Of a stretch of 64,000 nt of DNA, positions 22,501 through 34,600 are shown piece by piece (the first letter of the stretch is position 1; each line of letters starts with the position of its first letter). The notes under the pieces were generated by a model. The model worked only from the letters and a program-made list of their open reading frames with translations, was not told where the DNA came from and made no database searches. The position numbers and the translations under genes are program-made. This stretch comes from Massariosphaeria phaeospora (lineage: Eukaryota; Ascomycota; Dothideomycetes; Pleosporales), in NCBI GenBank assembly GCA_011032825.1, contig JAADJZ010000001.1, positions 2,480,001 through 2,544,000 on the forward strand, read 5' to 3'.

Positions 22501-24690
22501 AACGTTGTTTCTATAGCTTACAATAGAATAGAGCTAGTTTATCTAAATTAATAAGCTCTAAAGAAAGTAGTAACAATTCTAAACGTTCTAAAGCTACTAG
22601 AAGAAACTAATTAAAAAATTAAAATGCTTTTGCAGTTAGCGTAGGAAAACTAAAGTAGCCTAAGCTAGCCTAAGCAATTTCGAGTAGGTTAAAGCAAGAA
22701 AGCTTTTTGCGCTTTGCTAACTTCTAAGAACACGCTTAAGCTTAAAACTAAGCTCAAGCCTAAGCTAGATACAAGCGAAAATAATACAACTAAACTAGTT
22801 AATATGCCGCAAGGCTAGAAGCCTATACTAGCTAGTGCAAAAGCGCTAAATTAACGATTAAACAACGCTCTAAAGCGTAAAGAAATTAGCAGCTAGCTTA
22901 GCAAGTTAAATGTTTTAATAAAAAAAAAGCAAAAGTAGAGAAAAACGCTTAGTACGTATTTTGTAGCGTTTGCTACAGCACTGCAGCTACTAAAGCTGCA
23001 AAAAGCTTAGCTACACTAAAACTAGCTTTTGCTTTTGCTAAAGTAGTAGAAAAATCTAGATTAGCACTTGCATAGAAAAGAGTTTAAAGCAGTAGTAGCA
23101 AAGAAGTTTAAAAAATGTTAAAACATAAGCTGCTTTAAGCTTGTATTAGCTGCAAAAGTTGCTAGCTAAGTACTACTCTTAATGTAAGTACTTACGTACA
23201 AGTTTAACAAAAACAAACTACTATACAAGTACAAAGCTTAACTTGTCGTAAAAGAAAACTTTTAGAATAACTAAAGCAATACGTACGCTGCTACGCTAGC
23301 TGCACAAGTATTTAGATTTTTTATAGCTTTCGCAGCAGCTTTTAAGCTAAAGGCATATTAGTATAATATACTAAACGCGTTCTTAAACGTACTACTAGAT
23401 AAGCTAGTTTATGTACAAACTTTAGAGTTGTACGTAAAGTAGCTTAGCAAGCTACTTAAGCTTAAAAAAGCTTTGTATAGGCTAAAGAACGTGCTTTTTC
23501 TTTAGTACAAGCACTTAAAGGAAACGCTAATTAAACTAAATTTACAGCTAGTTAAAAACGTTTCTTGCTTATTTACTAACAAAAAGTTAATAGTTTTTTT
23601 TTACGTTAATAATATCGTAGTATTAGTACATCTAGATTATTTCGATAATTACTGTTAATTCAAGAAACAGCTAGAAGCTGTGTACAACTTAAAGAAGCTT
23701 AAAAAGCTTAAGTAGTTCTTTAGTATTTAAGTTTTGAAAGACTAGTTAGCTAGAACGATTTGGTTAATCTAGAACTTATTTATTAACAAGGTAGTTAAGA
23801 AGTTTAACTTGAATTTGAAAGCAAAGAAAAAATATCTAGTAGTTTCGCTCGTAGAGAGCTCTTTAGCCTAGTTTGAAAAAAAGTTGAATTACTAGCGTAC
23901 GCAGCTATATTAGCAACTAGTTAGATTGCTAGCGTATATTGCAACGTTTACTAAACCTAATGTAGCACAAGCATACTTAGTACTAGCTTAATATTTTCAA
24001 AACTCTAGGTAGAAGCATGTATTAGTAGTAAAGCATGTTTAGAAATACCTATATAGAACTAGGCATCTAGCAATTAAAACTAGCTAGCAAATAGCTAAGA
24101 GCTCGTTATATATATAAGACAAATTTCTTTTTTACAAAGCATTTAATGCAGCGTTTGCTAATAATGTAGAAACTTGTTAATTGTTTTATAAATATCTATT
24201 TAAGCTATATAAAATGCTTATCGACTAGAAAGCTACTTAGCAAAGATTAGTTACAAAGTTAACTACCAAAGCCAAGCTTATAGCTCTATTAGCTACGAGT
24301 AGAAAAATAAAGTAGTAGATTCGTGTATTCTAGCACATTAAGTTTAACCTAAAGATTTAGCCAATTATCTACTACGATAATAAGCAAATAGTTGGAATAG
24401 TTAAAAAAAAAAACAAATAGCTTTACACGAAGCTAAAGCATGTAGACACTTATTAAATGTAAGTAAAGTAAAAAGTATAGCATAAGCAGCTCTAAGTAGA
24501 GTAGTGCTCTATAGCAAAAATGCTTGCAAATAAACTTACTAAGTTCTTTGTAAAGCAAAGACACGCTAAGTTTGTAAAGCAGCTAAAGCTTAAAAACGTT
24601 TACTAGCTACTTACTACTTAGGTTGATACACTAGAACTAGCAAAGCTAAAGCATTAGTACTAGCTAGCTTTGTTAATTACGGTAGCTAGA
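19583..24690 (+). pseudogene. gag-pol pseudogene of Copia C1
   Basis: The gag-like frame near 19640-20480 reads WLFTKK-type segments with stops at Trp/Gln. Integrase features fall around 21560-22340, including VVYLLNRTLV near 22230-22280, the typical end of the Copia integrase core. RT lies around 23260-23800 with YVNNIVVLV at about 23602-23628 (norm YVDDIVVL, both Asp now Asn). An RNase H tail runs to about 24660 (HVDTYQM-like motif near 24440). Dense stops and active-site loss show it is dead. MITE3 interrupts the gag region. Confidence 0.82.
20504..20830. mobile_element. hAT-type MITE copy 3 (327 bp) in Copia C1
   Basis: The ends are TAGAGTAGTAAATAG (left) and TACGCTAGCGAATAAG (right, reverse complement), with perfect 8-bp TSD AAGAAATC at 20496-20503 and 20831-20838. 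The paralogous site in C3 (about 46170-46185) has no insert and a single copy of the target, which proves an insertion. A perfect inner palindrome around ACGTTTTAGCGT sits near 20580-20600. Same length and subtype as copy 4. Confidence 0.93.
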
Positions 24691-24696
24691 AAGAAG

Positions 24697-24842
24697 TGTA
24701 ATAGTTTAGGCTTGCCTAGACCTACTCTAGTACAAGTTGAGATAGCTTATGTACGACTATCTATATATGTAGCTTACTCTACCTTAGGCAGTTAATTAAG
24801 CGCAGTTCTTTTTTTTTTTTATTCTCTAGTTGCACCGTTACA
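24697..24842 (+). repeat. 3' LTR of Copia C1 (146 bp)
   Basis: It begins TGTAATAGTTTAGG and ends GCACCGTTACA. The purine tract AGCTAGAAAGAAG just upstream can serve as plus-strand primer. It carries ATTCTCTAG where the 5' LTR has poly-T, and abuts GC-rich single-copy sequence at 24843. Confidence 0.92.
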
Positions 24843-25268
24843 TACGCGGCCAAGAGTAATAGCGAGAAGAATGTGCTACGGGAAAACAGACTTGGCGAAA
24901 GGACGTCTTAGCTGCCTTAGTAGTTGCATTATTGTCATACGGCTCTTTTACTCTTCCGCTTCTAAACCTAACGTCTTGGTATTGAGTGATTTTCCTTTGA
25001 ATAGGTTAGAGGGATTGTTTTTTGGGGGGTTTGCAAGGAGGAGATTAGGGCCGCAGCGTTATGCCGTGTGTTCGCTCACATAATCTAGCTTGATAATTGG
25101 CCTAATCTGGTGTGAAAATACGTAAACGTACAAGAAATACGGCCTCTCAACCCAGTTTCAAAGTGGTCAAACCCCTGGTCTGTCCCTTCGTAGCTGACAA
25201 CCTGCAGTAATACAATAGGGCTTGTTCCTTTGCCAAGACGAAAAGACGCGGGTCGACGCATATGGGCA
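24843..25268. other. GC-rich intergenic sequence downstream of the DUF7136 gene
   Basis: This is non-RIPped sequence from the end of Copia C1 to the stop codon of the DUF7136 gene. It holds the gene's 3' untranslated region and probably its terminator, though no exact poly(A) signal can be assigned. The small open frames here have no support. Confidence 0.5.
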
Positions 25269-26081
25269 TCAAACAAGGAAAAGAGCAGCACCGAGAACCG
25301 CGGCGAGGGTAGAAACTCCTACAACAGCAAATCTGGGATTAGCGAGGCCGCCCTTCGGACACTCGCTCGGCGGGTACGCGCCCCTGCATCTCCTTTTGAG
25401 GTCGACGGCGGCCATGCTCTCGACTGCAGCCTTGTCGATCTTGACTTTGCAGGGGTTCGAGATGGGTGTGGGTGACGAAGAGCCCAGCACCGCACAGGTC
25501 TCGTGTGCCGAATAAAGAATCGGAGCCTCGAGTGTCTTGTCGGTCACGTCGATGCCCACTCCCGCATTTGGGCAGTTCTCGCCATTGCCGTTGTTGGTGG
25601 CGGCCACGAGGTCCGCCTTTTCGCCACTCGCCCTGATCTCGAAGTCGACTAAAAAGTTGTCTGCTGTGCGGTTGCGCGCCAGGCCGACCGTTTCGTGGCT
25701 CTGGTCGCACGACGTCCAGCGCGGCCTCCAGATGACGCGAAGCTTGCCTTCGCCTCTAATCTTGATATGTTCCCACATAAGATAGGGGTCGGCGCTGGTC
25801 CAGTTGAACTCCCAGTCGTGCTCGAAGTGGCTGTCAATGAGGGATTCGGTGTTATCCGCGGTCAAGTTGACGACCTTGTACCAGACAGAGGGCTTGAGAT
25901 GCTCTGCCAGCTTGGAGTTTTGGGCGGCGAATACAATAGGGAAGTCATCCGCGGGCGAATACGTGGCGTTGGTACGGGGGAAAACCAGACCGATATCTAG
26001 GACACCAGCGGCTCTGGCAACGGCGCCGAGGTAGGTAGAGGCACCCACGAGGGCCCATATGGACTGGAAAACGAGGCGCAT
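25269..26081 (-). CDS. DUF7136 family secreted, probably GPI-anchored protein (270 aa)
   Basis: An intact single-exon frame from ATG 26081 to TGA 25269. Residues 1 to about 24 form a signal peptide (MRLVFQSIWALVGASTYLGA). The body matches the ascomycete DUF7136 pattern as I know it: LDIGLVFPRTNATYSP near 29-44, PIVFAAQN near 48-55, VIWRPRWTSCDQ near 115-126, VDLVAATN-like ADLVAATNNG near 155-164, and TCAVLGSSSPTPISNPCKVKID near 194-215. N-glycosylation sequons (NAT, NLT, NWT, NRT) and paired Cys fit a secreted fold. The C-terminus (about 249-270, FAVVGVSTLAAVLGAALFLV) is a hydrophobic tail typical of a GPI signal. Biochemical function is unknown for the family. Codons are GC-rich with no RIP damage. 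It is an isolated gene between transposons. Confidence 0.9.
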   Translation of the reverse strand: MRLVFQSIWALVGASTYLGAVARAAGVLDIGLVFPRTNATYSPADDFPIVFAAQNSKLAEHLKPSVWYKVVNLTADNTESLIDSHFEHDWEFNWTSADPYLMWEHIKIRGEGKLRVIWRPRWTSCDQSHETVGLARNRTADNFLVDFEIRASGEKADLVAATNNGNGENCPNAGVGIDVTDKTLEAPILYSAHETCAVLGSSSPTPISNPCKVKIDKAAVESMAAVDLKRRCRGAYPPSECPKGGLANPRFAVVGVSTLAAVLGAALFLV

Positions 26082-26543
26082 GGCGGAAAGCGGACCGCGG
26101 GCTTTGTTTTGCGTTTCTGATTGGCCTTGCTAGCAATACAATCAATGTCCGTCTGATTGTTGTTTGCTGCTTCTGTTGCTGTTGTTGCTACGGTCCTTGT
26201 GGGGATGACCTTGCTAGGACGCAATCGGCGAGAATAGGTGTAAAAAGGGCGAAAAACACACAGCACAGCTTGAGTTGAAGTTACAGGGCTTAGTGTCCTG
26301 TGGCACAGGTAACTCGGCCGGAGCGGACCGCCTAGCTCGCCTAGCTCGCTTGGCCAATGTGCCGAGAGCCGAGAGCCTCGCTACCGTTACATCTTCATCT
26401 TCTTGCAGACTTTTGCAAGGAGCGCATGCAGCCTAGATAAGTTTGCTTTTGCACTAGAGCTAGCTAGCGGCTTCTAGATTAAAGTCTGTGGCCTACTCTA
26501 CTCGTGTAATCTCTACCAAGTTGCGTACCGCGTTTTTCGCAGA
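26082..26543 (-). promoter_or_regulatory. Upstream region of the DUF7136 gene
   Basis: GC-balanced, non-RIPped sequence upstream of ATG 26081, with CT/CAA-rich stretches of the kind seen in fungal 5' leaders (GTTGCTGTTGTTGC near 26175-26190 on the plus strand). On the plus strand GATTGG at 26119-26124 is an inverted CCAAT box. A short direct repeat GCCTAGCTC occurs twice near 26330-26347. A TATA-type element cannot be assigned. The region is cut at 26544 by Copia E. Confidence 0.4.
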
Positions 26544-26548
26544 ATATT

Positions 26549-26754
26549 TGTTGCAGTGTAGAATGCAGTGAAAACAGAAGTATTGTGTATTATTCTGTCG
26601 TGTTGTTCTGCTCGTGCTGCTCTGTCGAAGAGCTAGCAGCAAAGTCTATTTACATAACGTATCTATAATACAGCTAAAGTAAAAAGTACTTAATAAGTAA
26701 AAAAGTAGCGCTAGAATACTATTACGTAATCTGCTTTTTTTTATAACTACAACA
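26549..26754 (-). repeat. 3' LTR of Copia E (206 bp)
   Basis: It begins TGTTGCAGTGTAGAATG on the plus strand. On the minus strand a purine tract GATAAAAAAGTA lies just before it. It keeps more CA/TG than its partner. Confidence 0.92.
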
Positions 26755-26759
26755 TACTT

Positions 26760-29700
26760 TTTTATCTTGTAGTTGTTTTACAACGTAAAGATAAACTTTT
26801 TAAGCGTTGTTTTCTATTGCACGAACTTTTAAACGAATGTTAATCTAGTAAAGTTGCTATACAAATTTAGTGTGCTTTTGTTAAAAAAAAATCTTTGTTA
26901 TGCCGTTAGTAGGCATCTAGTTTGTAAGCTTTTAGTAAACGTAGAAGTAGTTCTTTTTAACTTTTTAGCAAATCTAGTTTTAGTAGATATCAACGTGTTT
27001 AAGCTTAGTGCTAAGCTTGTTTTGTTTTTTTATAACTATGCCTATAGTTTGTTAGTTATTACACTAAATAATAAGCGTTTAGTTAAGCTTCAAAAACAGT
27101 TCTTTAAACAGGCAGCATTACTTTTTTATTTTTTATTTAGCAAGTAATAGAGCGAGTAGTTTTGCTTTAGTTGTAGATTTCGTAACTATGCGTTAAAGTG
27201 TTAACTTTTAGTTAACTATTATATTAAATAGCTAAAAACCGTATTCTTAAAAGCTTTAGCGCGTTTTAACGTTGTTAGCAAAAAAAGCATTAAATACTCT
27301 AAAAAAAATAAAATCGCGATAGTCTTGTAGTGTAGTAAGATACTTTTGTATTTCTACTTTGTTAATAGCTTAAGCTTGCAAAGCTTAGTATTTTGTTTTA
27401 AAAATATAACGCTATACTTTTCGAATAGATTTAACGTACGCTTAACTAGAGTTTGTTAAATGTAAAGCGTAAATAACGTAAGCGCGAGCTAGATTAAGTT
27501 AAGTATACTGCGTTAAGTAAGCAAAGTAGCTTACAAGCTCTTAATAAGTTTTCGTCTAAGCTTTGTTTAGTTTCTTAAGAAATTGTTTTAAGTAGTTTAC
27601 TAGCATAAGCACTTTAAAAAAGTAGCTAGTAAAAATAATATTGTATTTAGCAGCAACTTTGTTAATGTAAGCGTTTTGTACTAAGTAAATTGTACGTGCG
27701 TTAATGTTTTAAACAACGCGTATGCCTAAAAACTACTTAAGTTCTCTAAAGCATTTTAAGCTATAATGCTTGTTAAGCTTTTTTTTAAACTCTTAGTATA
27801 AATGCTTGTTTAATAGGTAGAAAGCTATAACAATATCGTTAACGTAAACAAATAAAATTAACTAGCTATTAACGTAGACGCATAGAAATTCTTGTATAGA
27901 CTTTAAGCTTAAAAACTTTAGTATCTCTCTTAAGTTCTTGTACTACAAAAGCGGTAATTTCTTTAGTTCGTACAAAAATCTTAGCACTTGTAGTAGCTTT
28001 TTATTTTTTTTAAAACTAGCTAGTGTCTTAGCGTAGAGCTTTCGGTTGAGCGTAGTATTAAAAAAAGCGTTTGAAACGTCGTACTAGAGTAGCTCTAAGC
28101 TAAATTAATTAGCAATTGCAATAAGTGCTTGAAATGTTCGTGTAGCTAGTGTAGTAGCGTAGGTGTTTTTGTATAGCTATTGTAAGTTGCTACAAACAAC
28201 AAAGCGTGCTGTAAATTAATAAAAGTAGCTGTTTTTATTAAACTTGTATGTAAATACTTACATTAAAGGTAGCACTTTTGCGTTAGTAGTTTCTGCTGTT
28301 TGTGTTATTTTAGCAAAGCAACTTTTGCTTTATATTTTACAATACTCTTTTTAAGCAGCTTGTTAAAACTGCTTTTTAAGCAAATAAGCTTTAAGCTTTT
28401 TATATAATCGAAGAGCTTTTGGCACTTGCAAATAGTGTATCTTTGTTGTTAGCTTAGCTTTCAAAGCAGTTAAAAAAGCTTTAAAGTAGTTGTTAACTAA
28501 TTCTTTGTATAAAATAGCGTAAAAGTGCTATTTTTTTAGCGCTTAAAAATTAGCATTTTGTCGTGTACGTCGTAAGCTTTCAATAACGTTGTTAGTGCTA
28601 AAATTAAAGTTTCAACGTTTTAAAGCGTTGTTCTTATGTCGATTAAGTATATAGCCTTTAATTTAAGTTGCAGAAAGTTTTTAAGATTCTTGTAATGCGT
28701 TAGATAGTTGTTTGTAAGCTAATTGCTTATTTAAAGCGTGTTACTCTAAATTTAAAAACAAAAAATTATTCTAATTTCGTCTATCTTGTTTTTTTAAAGT
28801 TAAGAAACTTAGTGTTAACAGTTTATTGTTGTACTATTTTATTTTTTTACTTTTTACTTATAACTTAAAAAGCGTAGGTGCGTTTGTAGTTTGTTGTTAA
28901 CAACTTTTTTAACGTTCGCTATAAGCTTTTTAATTGCTTTCTTGCTAAAATAACTTTATATCTAGTAAGCTATTCTAGTATCAACTATCTAATCTAAGCG
29001 TAGAGCTTTTAAAAGTTAGTAAGTAGTACTAAAAAAAAACAGCATAATTAGCTTCGGTCGGCGCAAGACTTTAGCGTTTACTAGCTAGTGTTCTTCGTTG
29101 TACTCTAAGTACGCAAAAACGTTTCTTAGATTATTTTTATACAAAAAATCTTGTTTTAAATCGAAGTATATGCCTAGCTTTTTGCAGCGAGCTAAGCTAA
29201 TTAAGCTAGTAACAAAACTTTTAACGTAGGCAACGTAAGTAAGCTTTAGCAATTGTACGCTTGCAAGCGTGTTTGCTATAAGCTCTATGCTTTCTTAAGC
29301 TGTAATCTAAACACGTTCTATTTTAGCACTAACAAAGTTAGTAAAAACTACGTTGTACTTTTTTATTTATTTTTTTTATTTCTTGCTGTTGATTACATAA
29401 GTGTTAGAGCTAGAGTTAAGAATTTATTAGTTGCTAAGCTTGTTAATATTCTCTTTTATGCTTACTGCTATGTAGAAGTTACTTTCTAGCTTTATATTAT
29501 TATCTACGATCGTTATTATTTCAACTTAATTATTATTGTTATTTAGAGTAGGTTGCTTTAGGTTTTGTATTATATATCGTATAGTATTTGCTATAAGTCT
29601 AGTAAAACAGCTGCTATTGTCTATAGCAATGCTTTTTCTATTTTTTTGCTGCTTCGCGCGCTACTTGTCGAGCGCTTTGTTAATTTTGTTTTTTAAGTCG

Positions 29701-30660
29701 TTGTTAGCAGCTAGAGCAGCGTCGAGCTTTTTTTATTTAATTGCATTAGCGTAGGCCTTTAGCTTTCGTAGGTGCTTTGTGTTAATTAACTAATAGTTAA
29801 CCTAGTAATGTTTTAAGCTATATAGGCATTTTAGTTTTGTTTTATTGCTATTCTTGTTCTGCTGCTAAGGCTTTGCAACATTAAGCTTTGCAGCTATTAA
29901 GCTAAGTTTTGTTAACAGCAGTAGCATACGCTTTAGGTAAGTAGTAAACTTGCTAACGTAGTTTTCTACAAATAGAATAGCAGTGCTAGCATTTTTTAAG
30001 TTAATTAAAGCTCTTAGGCCTAACGTGCTATACTCTAGATTAATTATTTTGTAAGCAACAAGAAAATCTTTCTATGCCTAAGATTTTGTTGTTTTTAAAA
30101 TCTCTGCGGCTATGCACATGTTAGTAATCTCTACTTAAAAGCGTAGCTACTTTTCAACTTTTTTACTACGTAGCAGCGTCTAAAGGCTTTTGTATTGTGC
30201 AATAAAATTGCGTTGTTATATTGCATTAAACAGTGCGAAGTGCTTTTTAAGCGTTGTTAATCAATTGTGCAGCGTGTTTTTGTTCTCGATAAAGTAAAAG
30301 TGCTTTAAAGCAATTGTCTTGCTTATTTTAAAATTAAACTTAGCCAGCGCTTTTTTCTAACGCTTGAACTTAAGATCTTTGCGCTTTTATTGCTTGTATT
30401 TTTACTAAAACAGCTTCTGCTGTGCTGTAGTAAAATAGGCAAAAAACGTCGCGTTATTGTTGTAATCTATTAGTTAAAGTTTAACTAGTGCTAGTAACGT
30501 AGGCAGATTTGCTACTTTCGTAGCAAAGTTAACGTACTACTAAAGTTCGCTTTTCTGCGCAGTATTTTTTTAAATAAACAGCTACTTGTGCTAGTTGTTA
30601 GCTCGATTAAAAACAATAGTTACTTAGGTAACTGCAAGGTTTAATTCTGTAGTTATTGTT
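26760..30660 (-). pseudogene. gag-pol pseudogene of Copia E
   Basis: The minus strand encodes a Copia pol. The RT active-site segment near 27823-27860 reads LFVYVNDIVIA (norm YVDDIVI, one Asp to Asn). A Copia-type RT body follows through about 28300, and integrase and gag regions lie further right but are too decayed for firm motif placement. Plus-strand open frames in this block (26854, 29253, 29536) are AT-driven shadows. Stops are dense and it is not functional. Confidence 0.75.
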
Positions 30661-30670
30661 AATAGTGTAT

Positions 30671-30793
30671 TAGTAAGTTAGCAGCTTTGCATAGTATAAT
30701 CAATTGTAATTTTAATCGTAGGTGCTAATTAGTTAGTAAGTAGCTTTGTATAGTATAATTAATTGTTAATTTTAATTGTAAGTGCCAATTAGT
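30671..30793. repeat. Two-copy tandem repeat (about 63 + 60 bp) in the leader of Copia E
   Basis: Units 30671-30733 and 30734-30793 both start TAGTAAG and end AATTAGT, with GTATAATTAATTG-type cores, and differ mainly by transitions. They lie just inside the 5' end of the element, between the primer-binding site and the gag region. Confidence 0.75.
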
Positions 30794-30826
30794 TGTTGTG
30801 AGTAAGCGAGCTGTTTAGTTGCAATC

Positions 30827-30838
30827 TAGGCTTATAAC
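30827..30838 (-). promoter_or_regulatory. Primer-binding site of Copia E
   Basis: On the minus strand GTTATAAGCCTA follows the LTR directly. It has the same initiator-tRNA-Met anticodon-arm complement as C1, C2, C3 and G, here carrying RIP-type changes. Confidence 0.65.
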
Positions 30839-31044
30839 TATTGCAGTATAAAATGTAGTAAAAATAAAAGTATTATGTATTGTTTTGTTGTATTGTTTTG
30901 CTTGTGCTGCTATGTTAAAGAGCTAGCAGCAAAGTTTATTTACATAACGTATCTATAATACAGCTAAAGTAAAAAGTACTTAATAAGTAAAAAAGTAGCG
31001 CTAGAATACTATTACGTAATTTGCTTTTTCTTATAACCGCAACA
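30839..31044 (-). repeat. 5' LTR of Copia E (206 bp)
   Basis: It pairs with 26549-26754. The left end TGTTGC is changed to TATTGC by RIP-type transition. It is followed on the plus strand by TSD ATATT. Confidence 0.92.
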
Positions 31045-31049
31045 ATATT

Positions 31050-31464
31050 ACTACAATAAGCAACAAGAAATGCCGCTGCTAAGCCTATAGAATAACAAAC
31101 ATTTAATAGACTTTATTTGTTACTACGTATAGATTACTAGTACAACGATTTGAAATCGTACAACAATTCTTATTAAGCAATTAAATACCTACTTTCTACC
31201 TAGATTAATATAGAGTAAAAAATAAGACCTGCTTACATAATATGCCTACTACTAGTATGCTTATATTAGTTTTTAAAACGTTAAAACTTTAGGAATTTTA
31301 GCTAATAATAGAGTAATTTTGATTACAACAAAAGCATACGAGGCTACGTAACTAACCGCTGCTACCTACGATTAACACTAATAATACAATAAAATCTTAA
31401 ATATATTGCTAGATTATTATTCTTATACTAGTAAGCTAACTGTATTAGCTAGATGTTACTTTGT
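31050..31464. other. AT-rich sequence between Copia E and Copia C2
   Basis: It was contiguous with the right edge of the GC island before E inserted, but is strongly RIP-like. No motif or terminal repeat was recognised. Confidence 0.4.
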
Positions 31465-31610
31465 TGTAGCAGTGCAACTAGAAAATAAGAAAGAAAAGAA
31501 ACTACGCTTAATTAACTACTTAAGGTAAAGTAAGCTACATATATAAATAGCCGTACATAAGCTATTTTAACTCGTACTAAAGTAGGTTTAAGCAAGATCA
31601 AATCGTTATA
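31465..31610 (-). repeat. 3' LTR of Copia C2 (146 bp)
   Basis: On the plus strand it begins TGTAGCAGTGCAACTAG and ends AATCGTTATA. It retains the AGAAAATAAG (minus: CTTATTTTCT) segment found in C3 and the C1 3' LTR. The purine tract TAAAGAGAAG precedes it on the minus strand. Confidence 0.9.
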
Positions 31611-31619
31611 CTTCTCTTT

Positions 31620-34600
31620 AGCTGCTGTAATTAACAAAGCTAGCTAGTACTAATACCTTAGCTTTGCTAGTTCTAGTGTATTAACCTAAGTAGTAAGTAG
31701 CTAGTAAATGTTTTTAAGCTCTAGCTGCTTTACAAACTTAGCGTATCTTTGCTTTACAAAGAACTTAGTAAGTTTATTCGCAAGCATTTTCGCTGTAGAG
31801 TACTACTCTACTTAGAGCTACTTATGCTATACTTTTTACTTTACTTACATTTAATAAGTGTCTACATGCTTTAGCTTTGTGTAAAGCTATTTTTTTTTAA
31901 ACTATTCTAACTATTTGCTTATTATCGCAGTAGATAATTAGCTAAATCTTTAGGTTAAACTTAATGTGCTAGAATACACGAATCTACTACTTTATTTCTT
32001 TACTCGTAGCTAATAAAGCTATAAGCTTAGCTTTAGTAGTTAACTTTGTAACTAATCTCTACTAAGTAGCTTTTTAGTTAATAGGCATTTTATATAGCTT
32101 GAATAGATATTTATAAAACAATTAACAAGTTTCTACATTGTTAGCAAACGCTAAATTAAATGCTTTGTAAAAGAGAAATTTGTTTTATATATATAACAAG
32201 CTCTTAGCTATCTACTAGCTAGCTTTAATTACTAAATATCTAGTTCTATACAAGTATTTTCAAACATGCTTTACTACTAATACATGCTTCTACCTAGAGT
32301 TTTGAAAATATTAAGCTAGTACTAAGTATGCTTGTGCTACATTAGGTCTAGTAAACGTTGCAATATACGCTAGCAATCTAACTAGTTGCTAATATAGCTG
32401 CGTACGCTAGTAATTTAACTTTTTTTTAAACTAGGCTAAGAAGCTCTCTACGAGCGAAACTACTAGATATTTTCTCTTTGCTTTCAAATTCAAGTTAAAT
32501 TTCTTAACTACCTTGTTAATAAATGAGTTCTAGATCAACTAGATTGTTTCTACTAACTAGTTTTTTAAAACTCAAACACTAAGAAACTACTTAAGCTTTT
32601 TAAGCTTCTTTAGGTTGTACACAGCTTCTAGCTGTTTTTCAAATTAACAGTAATTATCAAGATAATCTAGATGTACCAATACTACGATATTATTAACGTA
32701 AAAAAAAACTATTAACTTTTTGTTAGTAAACAAGCAAGAAACGTCTTTAACTAGCTATAAATTTAGCTTAATTAGCGTCTTTTTTAGGTGCTTGTACTAA
32801 AGAAAAAGCGCGTTTTTTAGCCTATACAAAGCTTTTTTAAGCTTAAGTAGCTCGCTAAGCTGCTTTACGTACAGCTCTAAAGTTTGTACATAAACTAGCT
32901 TATTTAGTAGTGCGTTTAAGAACGCGTTTAGTATATTATACTAATATGCCTTTAGTTTAAAAGCTGCAGCAAAAGCTATAAAGAATTTAAATACTTGTGC
33001 AGCTAGCGTAGCTGCGTACGTATTGCTTTAGTTATTCTAAAAGTTTTTTTTTACAACAAGTTAAGCCTTGTACTTGTATAGTAGTTTGTTTTTGTTAAAT
33101 TTGTACGTAAATACTTACATTAAAGGTAGTACTTAGCTAGCAACTTTTGCAGCTAATACAAGCTTAAAGCAGCTTATGTTTTAATATTTTTTAAACTTTT
33201 TTGCTACTACTACCTTAAACTCTTTTCTATGCAAGTGCTAATCTAGATTTTTTTACTACTTTAGTAAAAGCAAAAGCTAGTTTTAGTGTAGCTAAGCTTT
33301 TTGCAGCTTTAGTAGCTGCAGTGCTGCAGCAAACGCTACAAAATACGTGCTAAGTATTTTTCTCTACTTTTGCTTTTTTCTTGTTAAAACGTTTAACTTG
33401 CTAAGCTAGCTGCTAATTTCTTTACGCTTTAAAGCGTTGTTTAATCGTTGATTTAGCACTTTTGCACTAGCTAGTATAAGCTTCTAGCTTTGCAGCATAT
33501 TAACTAGTTTAGTTGTATTGTTTTCGCTTGTATTTGGCTTAGGCTTGAGCTTAGTTTTAAGCTTAAGCGTGTTCTTAGGAGTTAGCAAAGCGCAAAAAGC
33601 TTTCTTGCTTTAACTTACTCGAAATTGCTTAGGCTAGCTTAAGCTACTTCGGTCTTTCTGCGCTAACTGCAAAACTATTTTAATTTTCTAATTAGTTTCT
33701 TCTAGTAGCTTTAGAACGTTTAAAATTGTTACTACCTTTTTTAGAGCTTATTAATTTAGATAAACTAGCTCTATCTCGTCGTAAGCTATAAAAACAACGT
33801 TTTTTGTTTTTAGTACTCGTTTTAATAATAGCATCTATACTTGATATATGTTAGTAGAGTTGTATTCAACTAACTATCTAATTAGCGCGCAAGATTTTAG
33901 CTTTTTACTGCGTTTTAGCTTGTTGTTTAGCACGTAGGCTTAGGCTTTTACAACGTTAAAGTAAGCTGCTAATAGCTTTACTCTACGTACTACTTCGTAC
34001 AAAGTTTTCTATTCTAGTGCCTTTACAAGCGTTTTATTAAGCAAGTAAACTACTACTAAGTAGTACTTATTTAAAAGCTCTATTAGCAGCAGCTTATTAA
34101 TTCTAATTGCTTTCTTTTAGATTACAATTATTTTTCTAGCTTGTTTTAATAAGCTGTTTTGCTTTTTAGTATACTTTGCTTGAAGCTCTACGACGATGCT
34201 AAGATTTCTAAGTACATGTAAAAGCTTACTATATCTACGCTTACTATTAAGCTTTACAACTATTACAATTGCGCTAAACTAATGTTTGATTTTAGCTAGC
34301 AAGCGTATAACTATACGCTTAAGAGTTTTTAAGCTTTTATTAAGTAAGCAAGCAGCGTTATGCTACTTGCTATACAAGCATACTACATAGAGCATTTATA
34401 AATCTCTATTATAGCAGCGCTTATTTTTTTTTTTTAGCTAAACTAGGTTCATGCCTAGCTAGTAGAATAGACAATTAGCTAGCTTGCTTTAAGCTTTTTT
34501 ACTTACAAATTTGTAAAGCTTTGCTTTAATACAAACTTAACAGTTTGTTTATGCTAAAGCAATTAACTACTTTTTAACATTAATTTTAAGCACATAATTG

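Larger units (their letters stand above)
19426..24842 (+). mobile_element. Ty1/Copia element C1 (5.4 kb)
   Basis: LTRs of about 146 bp (19426-19570 and 24697-24842) have TGTAAC..GTTACA ends, and the primer-binding site lies directly after the 5' LTR. Pol order is Copia type: integrase before RT. MITE3 (20504-20830) is inserted in it. The flanking pentamers GAAAA and TACGC do not match, so no TSD is visible. A second full copy in inverse orientation is C2 (31465-36877) and a truncated one is C3 (45102-48058). Without the MITEs, C1 and C2 have almost the same length (about 5.08 kb). Confidence 0.9.
26549..31044 (-). mobile_element. Ty1/Copia element E (4.5 kb, complete ends)
   Basis: Two 206-bp LTRs with TGTTGC..GCAACA ends (26549-26754 and 30839-31044) are flanked by the perfect 5-bp TSD ATATT (26544-26548 and 31045-31049). 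Pol lies on the minus strand, so the right LTR is the 5' one. It is inserted exactly at the edge of the GC-rich DUF7136 island. The left LTR is less RIP-altered than the right. Confidence 0.92.

Noticed and set aside
25222..26266. Overlapping open frames around the DUF7136 gene
   Set aside because: They are alternative frames of one GC-rich gene with no start context or domain of their own.
26854..29754. Plus-strand open frames of 70-100 codons in Copia E
   Set aside because: They are low-complexity (Leu/Phe/Lys/Val-rich) and antisense to a recognisable Copia pol. Their length comes from AT-rich composition with stops pushed to the coding strand.
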